The notes beneath the pieces are model-generated. The model was not told the origin of the DNA. It worked only from the letters and a program-made list of their open reading frames with translations, and did not search any database. A stretch of 64,000 nt of DNA from Acidobacteriota bacterium (GTDB lineage Bacteria > Acidobacteriota > Thermoanaerobaculia > Multivoradales > J023). Positions 31,969-40,817 of the stretch are shown in pieces. Positions within the stretch are counted from its first letter, which is position 1. Each line of letters starts with the position of its first letter. The stretch covers positions 1 through 64,000 of the forward strand of contig JAJCXO010000257.1 in NCBI GenBank assembly GCA_029263395.1, written 5' to 3'. The translations under genes were made by a program, and so were the position numbers.

Positions 31969-33177
31969 ATGACTCAGTCACCACACCGACCCATCACCAG
32001 CTGTCGCGAGGACGTTGTCGCAGCCTTTACCCGCCGCTATCGACGGTCGCCGACGGTTGTCGTGCGGGCGCCGGGGCGGGTCAATCTGCTCGGCGCACAC
32101 GTCGACTACAACGAAGGCTGGGTGATTACTGGGGCAATCGACCGAGCGGTGTGGCTGGCCGCGGCACCCGCAGCGCAACGTGTCATGCGCGTCGAGGCTC
32201 TCGATTTCGACGAGCGAGTCAGCTTGGACCTCGAGCTGCTGCCGCCGCCGGTGCCCGAGCGTGATGGCGACGCGAGTTGGATCGACTATCCGGCCGGCGT
32301 TGCTTGGGCTCTGATCGAAGCCGGCCACCAGCCACCGGCAATGGACGTAACCTACGGCGGCGATATTCCGATTGGTGCCGGTGTCAGCTCGTCTGCAGCC
32401 GTCGAAATGGCATTCCTATTGGCTTGGGAGTCCATGTCCGGCCCCGATGGCTTCGGGCGCCGCGATGGGTCTGGCCGGGCAGGACTCGGTATGCGGGCAG
32501 AGAATGGTTACCTCGGCGTGCAATCGGGAATCATGGACCAATTCTCGAGCTTACATGGCGCTGCCCAGCGCTTGATATTTCTCGACTGCCGCCACTTGAC
32601 CTTCGAACATCTTCCACTGACGGAGCATGCTTGTGTGCTGGTCGCAGATTCAGGAGTGCGGCGTCGGCTAGTAGACTTTGACTACAACGACCGCCGGGCA
32701 CAATGCCGGGAGGCGGTGACCATCCTGCAACAACGTCTGCCAGGCATTCACACCCTACGCGATCTCTCAACGTTGGACTTCGAGCTGCACTCGCACCACC
32801 TTCCTATGGCTTTGCGGCGCCGAGCGCGTCATGTAGTGGAAGAGTGTGAACGCACGCGAGCCGGCGCTGAAGCTCTCGCCTGCGGCAACCTCGTCGAGTT
32901 CGGCGCACTCATGCGACGCTCCCACCTCGGGTCCCGTGACCTTTATGAAGTTTCGATCCCCGAGCTCGATGCACTGGCTGCTGCTGCCTGGAGTGCTGAA
33001 GGCTGTTATGGCGCCCGGCTCACCGGCGCTGGTTTCGGCGGCTGCGTCACGGTGCTGGCGGATAACCGGACAGTGGACGACGTTAAAAGCGCTATAACCG
33101 CTGCGTTCGAGCAGGCCTTCGAACGACAACCCACCATCCTCAACACTACTATCGCTGACGGCGCTGCGATCGTTTGA
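31969..33177 (+). CDS. galK: Galactokinase
   Basis: The 402-residue GHMP kinase carries the galactokinase signature in variant form, GRVNLLGAHVDYNEG, where Ala replaces the usual Glu/Asp before His. It also has the ATP loop PIGAGVSSSAAVEMAFLLA and the catalytic region GVQSGIMDQFSS, plus the third GHMP motif GARLTGAGFGGCVTVL. It would phosphorylate galactose at C1. The Leloir partners galT and galE are not nearby. The Glu-to-Ala change could alter sugar contacts, so a related sugar is possible. It is divergent from the VTC operon. Confidence 0.87.
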   Translation: MTQSPHRPITSCREDVVAAFTRRYRRSPTVVVRAPGRVNLLGAHVDYNEGWVITGAIDRAVWLAAAPAAQRVMRVEALDFDERVSLDLELLPPPVPERDGDASWIDYPAGVAWALIEAGHQPPAMDVTYGGDIPIGAGVSSSAAVEMAFLLAWESMSGPDGFGRRDGSGRAGLGMRAENGYLGVQSGIMDQFSSLHGAAQRLIFLDCRHLTFEHLPLTEHACVLVADSGVRRRLVDFDYNDRRAQCREAVTILQQRLPGIHTLRDLSTLDFELHSHHLPMALRRRARHVVEECERTRAGAEALACGNLVEFGALMRRSHLGSRDLYEVSIPELDALAAAAWSAEGCYGARLTGAGFGGCVTVLADNRTVDDVKSAITAAFEQAFERQPTILNTTIADGAAIV

Positions 33178-33237
33178 CCTACCTGGCAGTGAGCGACCCT
33201 TCGTCGATCACAGGCTAAGGGCCGAACCGCGTCGAAC

Positions 33238-33786
33238 TCAGACTGCGAGCGAGTGTAACGCCAGGTCGGGAAAACTCTGGTCACGGTCCGAGATCTCGGT
33301 GATCTCTAGGGGCCATTCGATGGCGAGTGCGGGATCGTTCCAACGCACGCCGCGCTCACATTCCGGGTACTGGAACTCCGACGTCTGAAAGAACACTTCG
33401 GTGTCGTCTTCCAGGGTCTGAAAGCCGTGGCCGACACCGGCCGGAACATAGAGCGAGTGCCGCTTGGCGGGACAGAGCTCGATCCCGACATGAAACCGAT
33501 AAGTCGAAGAGTTGCGACGTAAGTCGACGATCACGATGTAGACCGAGCCAGCGGTACAGCGGACCAACCGAATCGCCTCATAGGGTGCCCCCTGATAGTG
33601 GATACCCTGGACCGTACCGCTGAGCCGATTGACCGAGACCTCACATCGCACCAAGGTTGGGTCGAGGCCACGCTCTTCGAGCACATCGCGGCAGTAAGTG
33701 CGGGTGAAGAAGCCGTGACGTTCTTCGGTCCGCTCCGGTTCGAGGAAGTAGGCGCCAGGGATGTCGAGGGGTCGAATAATCATCAC
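33238..33786 (-). CDS. rfbC: dTDP-4-dehydrorhamnose 3,5-epimerase (RmlC-like)
   Basis: The 182-residue cupin has the RmlC order: GAYFLEPERTEERHGFFTRTYCRDVLEERGL, then VNRLSGTVQGIHYQ with the catalytic His, VYIVIVDLRRNSSTYRFHVGIEL, YVPAGVGHGFQTLEDDTEVFFQTSEFQYPECERGVRWNDPALAIEWP. It would epimerise the dTDP-4-keto-6-deoxyglucose intermediate at C3 and C5 in deoxysugar synthesis. Other rml genes are absent nearby. RmlC-like enzymes with slightly different stereochemistry exist, so the exact sugar is not assured. Convergent with galK. Confidence 0.85.
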   Translation of the reverse strand: MMIIRPLDIPGAYFLEPERTEERHGFFTRTYCRDVLEERGLDPTLVRCEVSVNRLSGTVQGIHYQGAPYEAIRLVRCTAGSVYIVIVDLRRNSSTYRFHVGIELCPAKRHSLYVPAGVGHGFQTLEDDTEVFFQTSEFQYPECERGVRWNDPALAIEWPLEITEISDRDQSFPDLALHSLAV

Positions 33787-33822
33787 GATTCTCTTCCGAG
33801 CACTCTCCGGCCCGGCTAGTGT

Positions 33823-33868
33823 CCTGTTTGACTAGAACGAGAATAGCGGCAGGGAATAGTCAAACAGG
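33823..33868. promoter_or_regulatory. 12-bp inverted repeat between divergent rfbC and ispA genes
   Basis: CCTGTTTGACTA (33823-33834) and TAGTCAAACAGG (33857-33868) are perfect inverted arms with a 22-bp loop. It lies in the shared promoter region of rfbC and the prenyl synthase. It could be an operator, a hairpin or the trace of a small mobile element. Confidence 0.6.
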
Positions 33869-33944
33869 GCTCTAGGGAGCGCGAATGCTAGCATGTGCCC
33901 CCCGTTGCAACGTTGCACACCCCAGAGTGAGAGATAATCCAGCG

Positions 33945-34838
33945 ATGGAAGAGTTCGTAACATTTCTGGCCGATGTCAGACCCGCGATCGAGAGCACTCT
34001 GGATCGCTTGTTGCCAACCCCGGAACAAGCCCCAACTCGCCTTCACCAGGCGGTACGCTACAGCACGCTAGCCGGTGGCAAACGGATTCGTCCTGGCTTG
34101 GCGGTCCTGACCGGCGACGTGCTCGGAGTGCCTCGCGCCACGGTTTTACCAGGGGGCGCGGCGCTCGAAATGATTCACACCTACAGCCTGATTCACGACG
34201 ACCTGCCGGCATTGGACAACGACGACCTGCGACGGGGACGTGCAACGGCGCACCGCCAATTCGACGAGGCCACGGCAATTCTGACCGGGGACGCACTGCT
34301 CACCCTAGGGCTGACGACCCTCGCTGCTGAGCCTGACACAGCGACCGGAGAACAACGGCGACAGGCGGTTGCCATGGTTGGGCGTGCGATCGGCTCGCTC
34401 GGTATGATCGGTGGCCAGGTGGATGACTTGGCTGCCGAGCGAGACTGGCCAGAAGATGCCCAAGCAGCTCTCGAAGCTATCCATCGTCGTAAGACCGGCG
34501 CTCTCCTGGTAGCGAGCCTGCGGCTGGCGGGTATCTACGCCAACGCCGACGCCGCAACCGATCGCCAACTCACCACCCTTGGCGAACACATCGGCCTGAT
34601 GTTCCAGATCGCAGACGATATCCTCGATGTCGAGGGCACCGACAGCACGCTCGGCAAAACTGCAGGTAAGGACGCGGCAGCACGCAAATTGACGTATCCT
34701 GGCTTGTTCGGACTTCCAGACAGCAAGCGGATGCTCGAGCAGACACGCAACGAAGCGTTGGAGATCGCCCGCGGGCTACCGCGCCAGGGCGGCCTATTCC
34801 CCTCTCTGATCCACTATTTGCAGGCTCGCGACCGCTGA
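33945..34838 (+). CDS. ispA: Polyprenyl synthetase, farnesyl-diphosphate synthase type
   Basis: The 297-residue protein starts at ATG 33945, because the frame upstream is out of family. It has GGKRIRPGL, the first Asp-rich motif DDLPALDNDDLRRG (DDx4D form typical of bacterial IspA) and the second DDILD. It condenses isopentenyl diphosphate with DMAPP/GPP, normally to the C15 product. It forms a tight operon with tlyA and nadK, a combination common near dxs in other bacteria; dxs is not seen here. Confidence 0.9.
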   Translation: MEEFVTFLADVRPAIESTLDRLLPTPEQAPTRLHQAVRYSTLAGGKRIRPGLAVLTGDVLGVPRATVLPGGAALEMIHTYSLIHDDLPALDNDDLRRGRATAHRQFDEATAILTGDALLTLGLTTLAAEPDTATGEQRRQAVAMVGRAIGSLGMIGGQVDDLAAERDWPEDAQAALEAIHRRKTGALLVASLRLAGIYANADAATDRQLTTLGEHIGLMFQIADDILDVEGTDSTLGKTAGKDAAARKLTYPGLFGLPDSKRMLEQTRNEALEIARGLPRQGGLFPSLIHYLQARDR

Positions 34839-34858
34839 CAGCTCACGAGGCATTATTC

Positions 34859-35596
34859 ATGCGTCTCGACCAACTGCTCTTCCAAAAGGGTTTGTTTCCT
34901 AGCCGCGAGAAGGCGCGACGGGCGGTGATGGCCGGGACCGTGAGAGTTGATGGCCGCCGGGTGGACAAACCCGGCACACCGACAGCGGACGACTCCGATT
35001 TGGTCGTGGACGGGCCACGCGAACCGTTCGTCTCCCGTGCCGGGCGCAAGTTGGCTGCCGCCCTCGACCACTTCGAGATCGACCCCCAAGGCAAAACATG
35101 TCTCGACGTCGGCGCCTCCACCGGTGGGTTTACCGACTGCCTGTTACAGCGTGGGGCAAGCCGCGTCTACGCCCTCGACGTTGGCTATGGACAACTCGAC
35201 TTCTCGCTGCGGAACGACCCAAGAGTTGTGGTCATGGAGCGCCAGAATGCTCGCCATCTGGCGTCCGATGCTCTGCCCGAAGCCTGCGACCTGATCACGG
35301 TTGATGTCTCGTTCATCTCATTGACCAAAGTGGTACCAGCTTTGCTTGCACATCTCGCATGCGATGGACAACTGTTACCTTTGATCAAACCTCAATTCGA
35401 AGCCGGCCGCAAACAAGTGGGCAAAGGAGGTATTGTTCGGGATCCGGCAATACGCCGCGAAGTGATCGATCGTCGGATCGCGGAGCTCCAGACGTTGGGT
35501 CTGCGATCCCTCGGGGCTCTCGATTCGCCGGTGCCCGGAGTCGGCGGCAATCGCGAGGCGCTGGCATTGTTCGAGCACGCGGGAGATGTGGTTTGA
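34859..35596 (+). CDS. tlyA: TlyA-family rRNA 2'-O-methyltransferase
   Basis: The 245-residue protein has an S4 RNA-binding domain at the N-terminus (MRLDQLLFQKGLFPSREKARRAVMAGTVRVDG). Next is the SAM site LDVGASTGGFTDCLLQRGA and the catalytic region ITVDVSFISLTKVVPALL, with LIKPQFEAGR. TlyA methylates cytidines in 16S and/or 23S rRNA and is often mislabelled hemolysin. The stop overlaps the TTG start of nadK (TTGA). Confidence 0.9.
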   Translation: MRLDQLLFQKGLFPSREKARRAVMAGTVRVDGRRVDKPGTPTADDSDLVVDGPREPFVSRAGRKLAAALDHFEIDPQGKTCLDVGASTGGFTDCLLQRGASRVYALDVGYGQLDFSLRNDPRVVVMERQNARHLASDALPEACDLITVDVSFISLTKVVPALLAHLACDGQLLPLIKPQFEAGRKQVGKGGIVRDPAIRREVIDRRIAELQTLGLRSLGALDSPVPGVGGNREALALFEHAGDVV

Positions 35597-36558
35597 GCAA
35601 GAAAACTCCAGACACCAACAAGGCGGCGGCAACGGTCCACACCGAGGCGAAACTCCACGACGAGGCGAAACACCGCGACGAAGAGGCAAAACGTGACGAG
35701 GTGAAGAACCCCAAAGAGGTGAAGCACGTCGGCATCGTGGCCCGCACAGCAAGCAGGAAAGCGGTACGCACAGCGGCTGAGCTAGCCGATTGGCTCAAAC
35801 GACGGGGCATCACCGTAGCGATCGACAAGACCTGCCTCCAGGCTCTCACCGCCACCGACATACCGACATTCGACGCCAGCACAGCCTACGATTTGGTAGT
35901 TGTCCTGGGCGGTGATGGCACGCTGCTGTCGGTAGCACGCTCGGTGGAGGTGCCGATCCTCGGGGTCAATCTCGGCCGCCTGGGGTTTCTCACCGAACTG
36001 GCACGCAACGAGCTTTATCCCCGGCTTGTGGGCATTTTGGCGGGCGACTTCGAAGTCGAGGAACGCTCGCTGTTCGATGTCACTCTGCGGCGCACCAACG
36101 GTGAAGTCGCCACCTATCGCGCCTTCAACGACGCTGTCATCGGTAAGAACGCACTCGCCAGCATCGTCGAGATCGAGGTCGAGGTCGGTGGCAAGCGGGT
36201 TGCTCTCTACCGCTGCGACGGCCTCATCGTCTCGACACCCAATGGCGCCACCGCCTACAACCTGTCGGCGGGCGGCCCGATTCTCTATCCGTCGCTGCCG
36301 GTGGCCGTGCTCACGCCGATTTGCCCACACACTTTGTCGTTGCGGCCCATCGTAGTCCCCGATACCGAGACCATCGAGATTACGCTCAGAACCGACCGCG
36401 AGGAGGTCTTTCTGACGGTTGATGGTCAGGAAGGTGCAATCATGGGTTACCGCGACACGGTATCGATACGACGGTCCCCATTGAACGCCAAACTGGTCCG
36501 CACCAACCAGCATACTTTCTACGACAGCTTGCGTGAAAAGCTCAAATGGGGCGGCTGA
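35593..36558 (+). CDS. nadK: NAD kinase with charged N-terminal extension
   Basis: The 321-residue protein is assigned a TTG start overlapping the tlyA stop. The kinase core begins near KHVGIVARTASRKA and contains VVLGGDGTLL, GVNLGRLGFLTEL, and DGLIVSTPNGATAYNLSAGGPIL. It makes NADP from NAD. The first 45 residues (EAKLHDEAKHRDEEAKRDEVK-like run) are a Lys/Glu/Asp repeat from 15-21 bp units at about 35645-35730 and are not part of the family core. A GTG close to the core could be the true start. Core length is normal. Confidence 0.88.
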   Translation: MSKKTPDTNKAAATVHTEAKLHDEAKHRDEEAKRDEVKNPKEVKHVGIVARTASRKAVRTAAELADWLKRRGITVAIDKTCLQALTATDIPTFDASTAYDLVVVLGGDGTLLSVARSVEVPILGVNLGRLGFLTELARNELYPRLVGILAGDFEVEERSLFDVTLRRTNGEVATYRAFNDAVIGKNALASIVEIEVEVGGKRVALYRCDGLIVSTPNGATAYNLSAGGPILYPSLPVAVLTPICPHTLSLRPIVVPDTETIEITLRTDREEVFLTVDGQEGAIMGYRDTVSIRRSPLNAKLVRTNQHTFYDSLREKLKWGG

Positions 36559-36559
36559 G

Positions 36560-39500
36560 TTGAGTGACGAGCACTCCGAAACCAACGCCGATAGCGACAA
36601 GAACCCCAGCCAACGTTTGACGCGGCGCCAGCGTCGGCGCGCCCGCCCCAAACGCCGTTATGGTCGATGGCGACGCTGGGTGCTGCGACCCATGTTGTGG
36701 GGGTTAGCGGCGCTGGCACTGCTGATCTTTGTGTTGCAGCAACTGCTCGACACCCGGTGGGCAAGAGATGGAGCCCGCGAGCTCATCGTCGAGCAGCTGG
36801 CGAAGGCGCTCGACCGCGAGATCGAATTGGTAGATCTTTCGTTCGAGTTGCTGCCGCTATCGGTCGAGATCTGGGGCTTTTCGATCGCCGGCCCGGATCC
36901 GGCAGGGCCACGCTTCCTCGAGATCCCGTGGGCCGCTGTTGACGCCGATCTCAGCGCTCTGCGCAACCGCCGCCTGCACCTGCGTGAAGTACGGGTACAA
37001 CGGCCGGTGGTCTATTTGGAGTTCTATCCGGACAAGTCTCACAACATGCTCGAGCGCCGTCAAAAGGGACCCAGGAAATCTCGACGGTTCGAAGTTTTTG
37101 TCGATCGCCTAGAGGTCGACCGTGCCGATTTTGGGCTCGATCAACAGACGGTCGAACTGTCGCTAGCCGCGGATTCGGTGAGAGCACGGATGCGCGGCGT
37201 CGGCAATATGCACCTCGAGGGCCAACTCGACGCCCACAACGTGCTGGTTCGGCTGCCGAATGCCAACCCGATGACGGTGGCGCTGTCGGCCCGCGGAACG
37301 CTCCAGCGCGGCTTGATCCAAGTCGATAGTGCTCGGATTTCTGGCCCTGACATCGCGATTGATGCCACCGGCGTTTGTGAGTATCCACAAAACGCCCGTG
37401 AACGCCGCAACTGTTTGTTTCAGGCCCGTGGCCGCACGCGAGGCGAAGCCTTGGCAGAAATTGGCTACTTTGATGATTTGCAAGGCGCCTTCACGTTCGC
37501 TGGCAGCCTCGCTTGGCGCCCCGACCTCACCGGCTGGCGCAGCCGCATCAACGCCGATGAAATCATCGTTTGGGATCGTAGAGTAGAGGACTTCAGCGGT
37601 AGTCTGGTGGCTGATCGCTTCGGTATGCGGATCGGAGTCGACGATGCCCGCTACGCTGGCGGCTCGATCCATGGCTCCTTGGACTGGCAGGCCAAGCTGG
37701 AGGGCAAGCCTTGGACCATTGACCTCGGCTTCAGCAACTTGGCGGCCGACACCGTGCTTGTCGACCAGAACATTCCCAGCAGCGGCTATGCATCGCGACT
37801 CGACGGCCAACTCGGCTATCGTTTCCTGTCGGAGCAGTCCGCACGCGGCGAGGGTCGCTGCGAACTCGAGCTACTTCCCGACAGTGAGCACAATGGAGTG
37901 CCTTTGACCGGCGCCTTCCCCCTGCGCATCGAAGCTGGCGTCATACGAACCGACTCTGCTCGCCTGCAGTCCGACCGCCAGAGTATTCTGGCCAGCGGTT
38001 GGTACGACCTGCTGACCCTTGAAGGCGACTTCGACTACAACATCAATTCTGCCGATCTTTCGGAGCTCACCCCCCTGTTACCTCTCGACCCGGCGCTCGA
38101 GACACCGCTGTGGTTGCCGACTCACGGCCGTGGTGAGCTTGCCGGGACGCTATACGTCCGTCCCGACTTGGTCTCTTCCGTTGTCGGACAGACCAACCCA
38201 GGCTCGACGAGCGTGGGTCAAACCTCTGCCGTGGAACCCTTGAAAGCACTTGGCACGTCGGCGGACCTCAGGCTGCGGCTCATAGACGTCGTCACCCCTG
38301 CACTGAGCGCCCAGACCGTCACCGGCGGCATGCACCTGACGTCCGCCAGCGCAGAATCGGTGCGCCTAGACATCGGTAACGGTGACGAGGCATTGCTGAT
38401 GTATGGAGAGATTCCATACGTCCCGACCGCCGAGCGCCGCATCGAGCTTGCTCTCGAAGCCTTCGCCTGGCCCCTTGCCAAAGTGCGACCGTGGCTCAAT
38501 TTTGAGCTACCGGTGGCTGGGCCAATCACCGGTCACCTCGATCTCCATGTTGACAACCGCAGCTCGAGCGGTGAACTCGAGGCCAAAGTGGCCCCCGCTA
38601 CCCTGAAACTGGTCCGTCTGCCAGTGGCCAACAGTTCAACTGACGACAGTTCAGCGGGTGGCAGTTCAGCGGCAGACGGTCCAGCGGCGGACAGTCAGCC
38701 GACGACGACTCACGAGGCGCCCCTACCCGCGCTGCTCGCTGACGTCGATTCGTTGGCCGGTACTTTGGAGTGGGACCACGATCAAATACGCTTCGGTCGC
38801 CTCGAAGCCTCGGCTCCAAGTGGCACCCTGACGGGTGCCGGCACCCTGGACTGGACCTCGGGCGCGCTTGATCTCGTTCTCGATTCGCCGTCCCTCCAAC
38901 TCTCGAAAGCACCCTTGGTAGCCTACTTGCCGCGCGCCGATATCGCTGGCGAAGTGGCCGTGAGAGGTCGCTTGGGAGGCTGGCTCAGAGAACCGGCACT
39001 CGACCTGATCATCGAGGCCGATGGCTTGGCCGTCGGACCCCGTATGCTGCAAGGCCGCCCGTCACGACTCGAGGTGGAGTGGAATGGCGGGCGTGTCGAC
39101 GTCGAAGGACGATTGTTGGATCTTGTGGAAGTAGACGGCGGGGGACTATTGAGTACGCAGCGGGCCGACCTCACGCTGGCAATCGTCGGCAACGATTTGC
39201 GAGGCCTGGCGAACCTGATGCTGGAGAATCCGCCCGCTGACCTCGAAGGTCGCTTCGACGGCGCCTTGAATATTCGCGGAGACCAGCACAACGCCGCCAC
39301 GGTCGACCTACAGCTCACCAAGCTCGAGATCGAGCTACGAGACCGCGCACTGGTCAACCTCGAACCAGTACGGGCTCGACTCGACGCGGAGCAAATGACA
39401 ATCGAATCACTCCATCTCGGCGAAGCCGAAACCGAAAGTGACTTTTATCTCGCTGGCACCGTCAGCACAACTCAGCCGACGACCCTCGACCTCGATCTCA

Positions 39501-40792
39501 AGAGTACAATGTCCGGTATCTGGCTGCGGTTGCTCGATCCCGGCTTTGATCTCGAGGGCACCCTCGACCTGATCGGTAAGGTGGGTGGCTCCTTCGAACA
39601 ACCGACCTTCGATGGCCAGGGGCAACTCGCCGACGGTCGCGTGTTGCTGAGCGAAGAATTCCCTCTCGAGTTGAGGGAACTCCACGGTCGGGTATTGTTC
39701 GATCCCGGCCACGTCGCGATCGAGAGACTCGAAGGGCAACTCGGTCGCGGCCGGGTCGCGGTCGACGGTCAAGCGACGCTAGCAACAGCAGATCAGCCGC
39801 TGATCTACCGGCTACAACTGACCGGCGACGAGATCGATCTGCCCTACATCGATGGTTGGTCGGTTCGCGGTGCGGCGCGCCTGTCGCTGAGCTCGGACGG
39901 CCAAGGGCATCTACTCGACGGCCGAGCACAACTCGATACGTTAGCCTTCAATGACGATATCAGAGCCGACTTCGCACAGCTGATGCGTGGCTTTCTCCAG
40001 CGGCAACGATTGGAGGTAGATCCGCGTGACAGCGTGTTGTCCAACATCGAGCTCAACATCGATGTCGAAGCTCCCGGTGCAGTTACGGTGCAAAACAATC
40101 TCGCGGATCTCACCGGCAGTGCCCAGCTGCTGGTTCGTGGCAACATGGCGCAGCCGGTGCTTTTCGGCGAAGTGGAAATTGATCCCGAGGGGACCTTGCT
40201 CTACAACAGTACGGACTACCAGATAGAACGTGGACGCATCATCTTCGCCAACCCGTATCAACTCGATCCCGAGCTTGACCTGGTCGCGGTGACCCGGGTG
40301 CGAGAATTCGACGTCACGCTCGCCGCTGGCGGCACCTTCGAACGTCTGGAGACTCGCTTTTCCTCCGAGCCCCCGCTACCCGATCTCGAAGTGTTTCGAC
40401 TCCTGGCATCGGGGGGCGATGCCACCACCGACAGCACTTTGCTCGCTCCCCAACGTACAAAAATCGAAGAGGATCCGAGTACCAGCGCCGCAACCTTTCT
40501 CTATGGCCAGGCGGCCTCGGTGATCGGACAACGTGTCAACAGCCTGTTCGGCTTCGACAAGTTCCGCATCGATCCCTTGACCGGCAGCGGCGACCAGCTT
40601 TCGAAGGCCCGGGTCACGGTTGGCAAGCGGCTCTCAAAGGACGTCTTTGTGACGTTCTCGACCGATCCGTCGTCGACCGAAGACCAACGGTTGCGGCTCG
40701 AATGGCAGGTCAGTCCTGGTCTGGCGCTGGTTCTGACCCAGAACGGTGACGACAGCTATTCTGCCGACGCACGCTGGGAATCGAGTTTCTGA
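36560..40792 (+). CDS. tamB: TamB-like translocation/assembly module protein (AsmA/DUF490)
   Basis: The product of about 1,410 residues has a basic cytoplasmic N-terminus and one membrane helix (RWVLRPMLWGLAALALLIFVLQQLL). An AsmA-like start follows (VEQLAKALDREIELVDLSFELLPLSVEIWGFSIAG), then a long periplasmic region of beta-taco type. The C-terminal TamB domain includes GEVEIDPEGTLLYNSTDYQIERGRIIFANP, DVTLAAGGTFERLETRFSSEPPLP and VFVTFSTDPSSTEDQRLRLEWQVSPGLALVL. TamB-type proteins bridge the two membranes for lipid or outer-membrane protein transport. A GTG at 36533 is an alternative start. A Ser/Ala linker near residue 700 grew from 15-bp repeats (38631-38702). The outer-membrane partner follows 25 bp downstream. 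Confidence 0.88.
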   Translation: MSDEHSETNADSDKNPSQRLTRRQRRRARPKRRYGRWRRWVLRPMLWGLAALALLIFVLQQLLDTRWARDGARELIVEQLAKALDREIELVDLSFELLPLSVEIWGFSIAGPDPAGPRFLEIPWAAVDADLSALRNRRLHLREVRVQRPVVYLEFYPDKSHNMLERRQKGPRKSRRFEVFVDRLEVDRADFGLDQQTVELSLAADSVRARMRGVGNMHLEGQLDAHNVLVRLPNANPMTVALSARGTLQRGLIQVDSARISGPDIAIDATGVCEYPQNARERRNCLFQARGRTRGEALAEIGYFDDLQGAFTFAGSLAWRPDLTGWRSRINADEIIVWDRRVEDFSGSLVADRFGMRIGVDDARYAGGSIHGSLDWQAKLEGKPWTIDLGFSNLAADTVLVDQNIPSSGYASRLDGQLGYRFLSEQSARGEGRCELELLPDSEHNGVPLTGAFPLRIEAGVIRTDSARLQSDRQSILASGWYDLLTLEGDFDYNINSADLSELTPLLPLDPALETPLWLPTHGRGELAGTLYVRPDLVSSVVGQTNPGSTSVGQTSAVEPLKALGTSADLRLRLIDVVTPALSAQTVTGGMHLTSASAESVRLDIGNGDEALLMYGEIPYVPTAERRIELALEAFAWPLAKVRPWLNFELPVAGPITGHLDLHVDNRSSSGELEAKVAPATLKLVRLPVANSSTDDSSAGGSSAADGPAADSQPTTTHEAPLPALLADVDSLAGTLEWDHDQIRFGRLEASAPSGTLTGAGTLDWTSGALDLVLDSPSLQLSKAPLVAYLPRADIAGEVAVRGRLGGWLREPALDLIIEADGLAVGPRMLQGRPSRLEVEWNGGRVDVEGRLLDLVEVDGGGLLSTQRADLTLAIVGNDLRGLANLMLENPPADLEGRFDGALNIRGDQHNAATVDLQLTKLEIELRDRALVNLEPVRARLDAEQMTIESLHLGEAETESDFYLAGTVSTTQPTTLDLDLKSTMSGIWLRLLDPGFDLEGTLDLIGKVGGSFEQPTFDGQGQLADGRVLLSEEFPLELRELHGRVLFDPGHVAIERLEGQLGRGRVAVDGQATLATADQPLIYRLQLTGDEIDLPYIDGWSVRGAARLSLSSDGQGHLLDGRAQLDTLAFNDDIRADFAQLMRGFLQRQRLEVDPRDSVLSNIELNIDVEAPGAVTVQNNLADLTGSAQLLVRGNMAQPVLFGEVEIDPEGTLLYNSTDYQIERGRIIFANPYQLDPELDLVAVTRVREFDVTLAAGGTFERLETRFSSEPPLPDLEVFRLLASGGDATTDSTLLAPQRTKIEEDPSTSAATFLYGQAASVIGQRVNSLFGFDKFRIDPLTGSGDQLSKARVTVGKRLSKDVFVTFSTDPSSTEDQRLRLEWQVSPGLALVLTQNGDDSYSADARWESSF

Positions 40793-40817
40793 GACGGTCG
40801 AGACGAGGACGTTCCTG

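Noticed and set aside
35359-35592. Longer start for NAD kinase
   Set aside because: The extension lies inside tlyA and has no similarity to the family.
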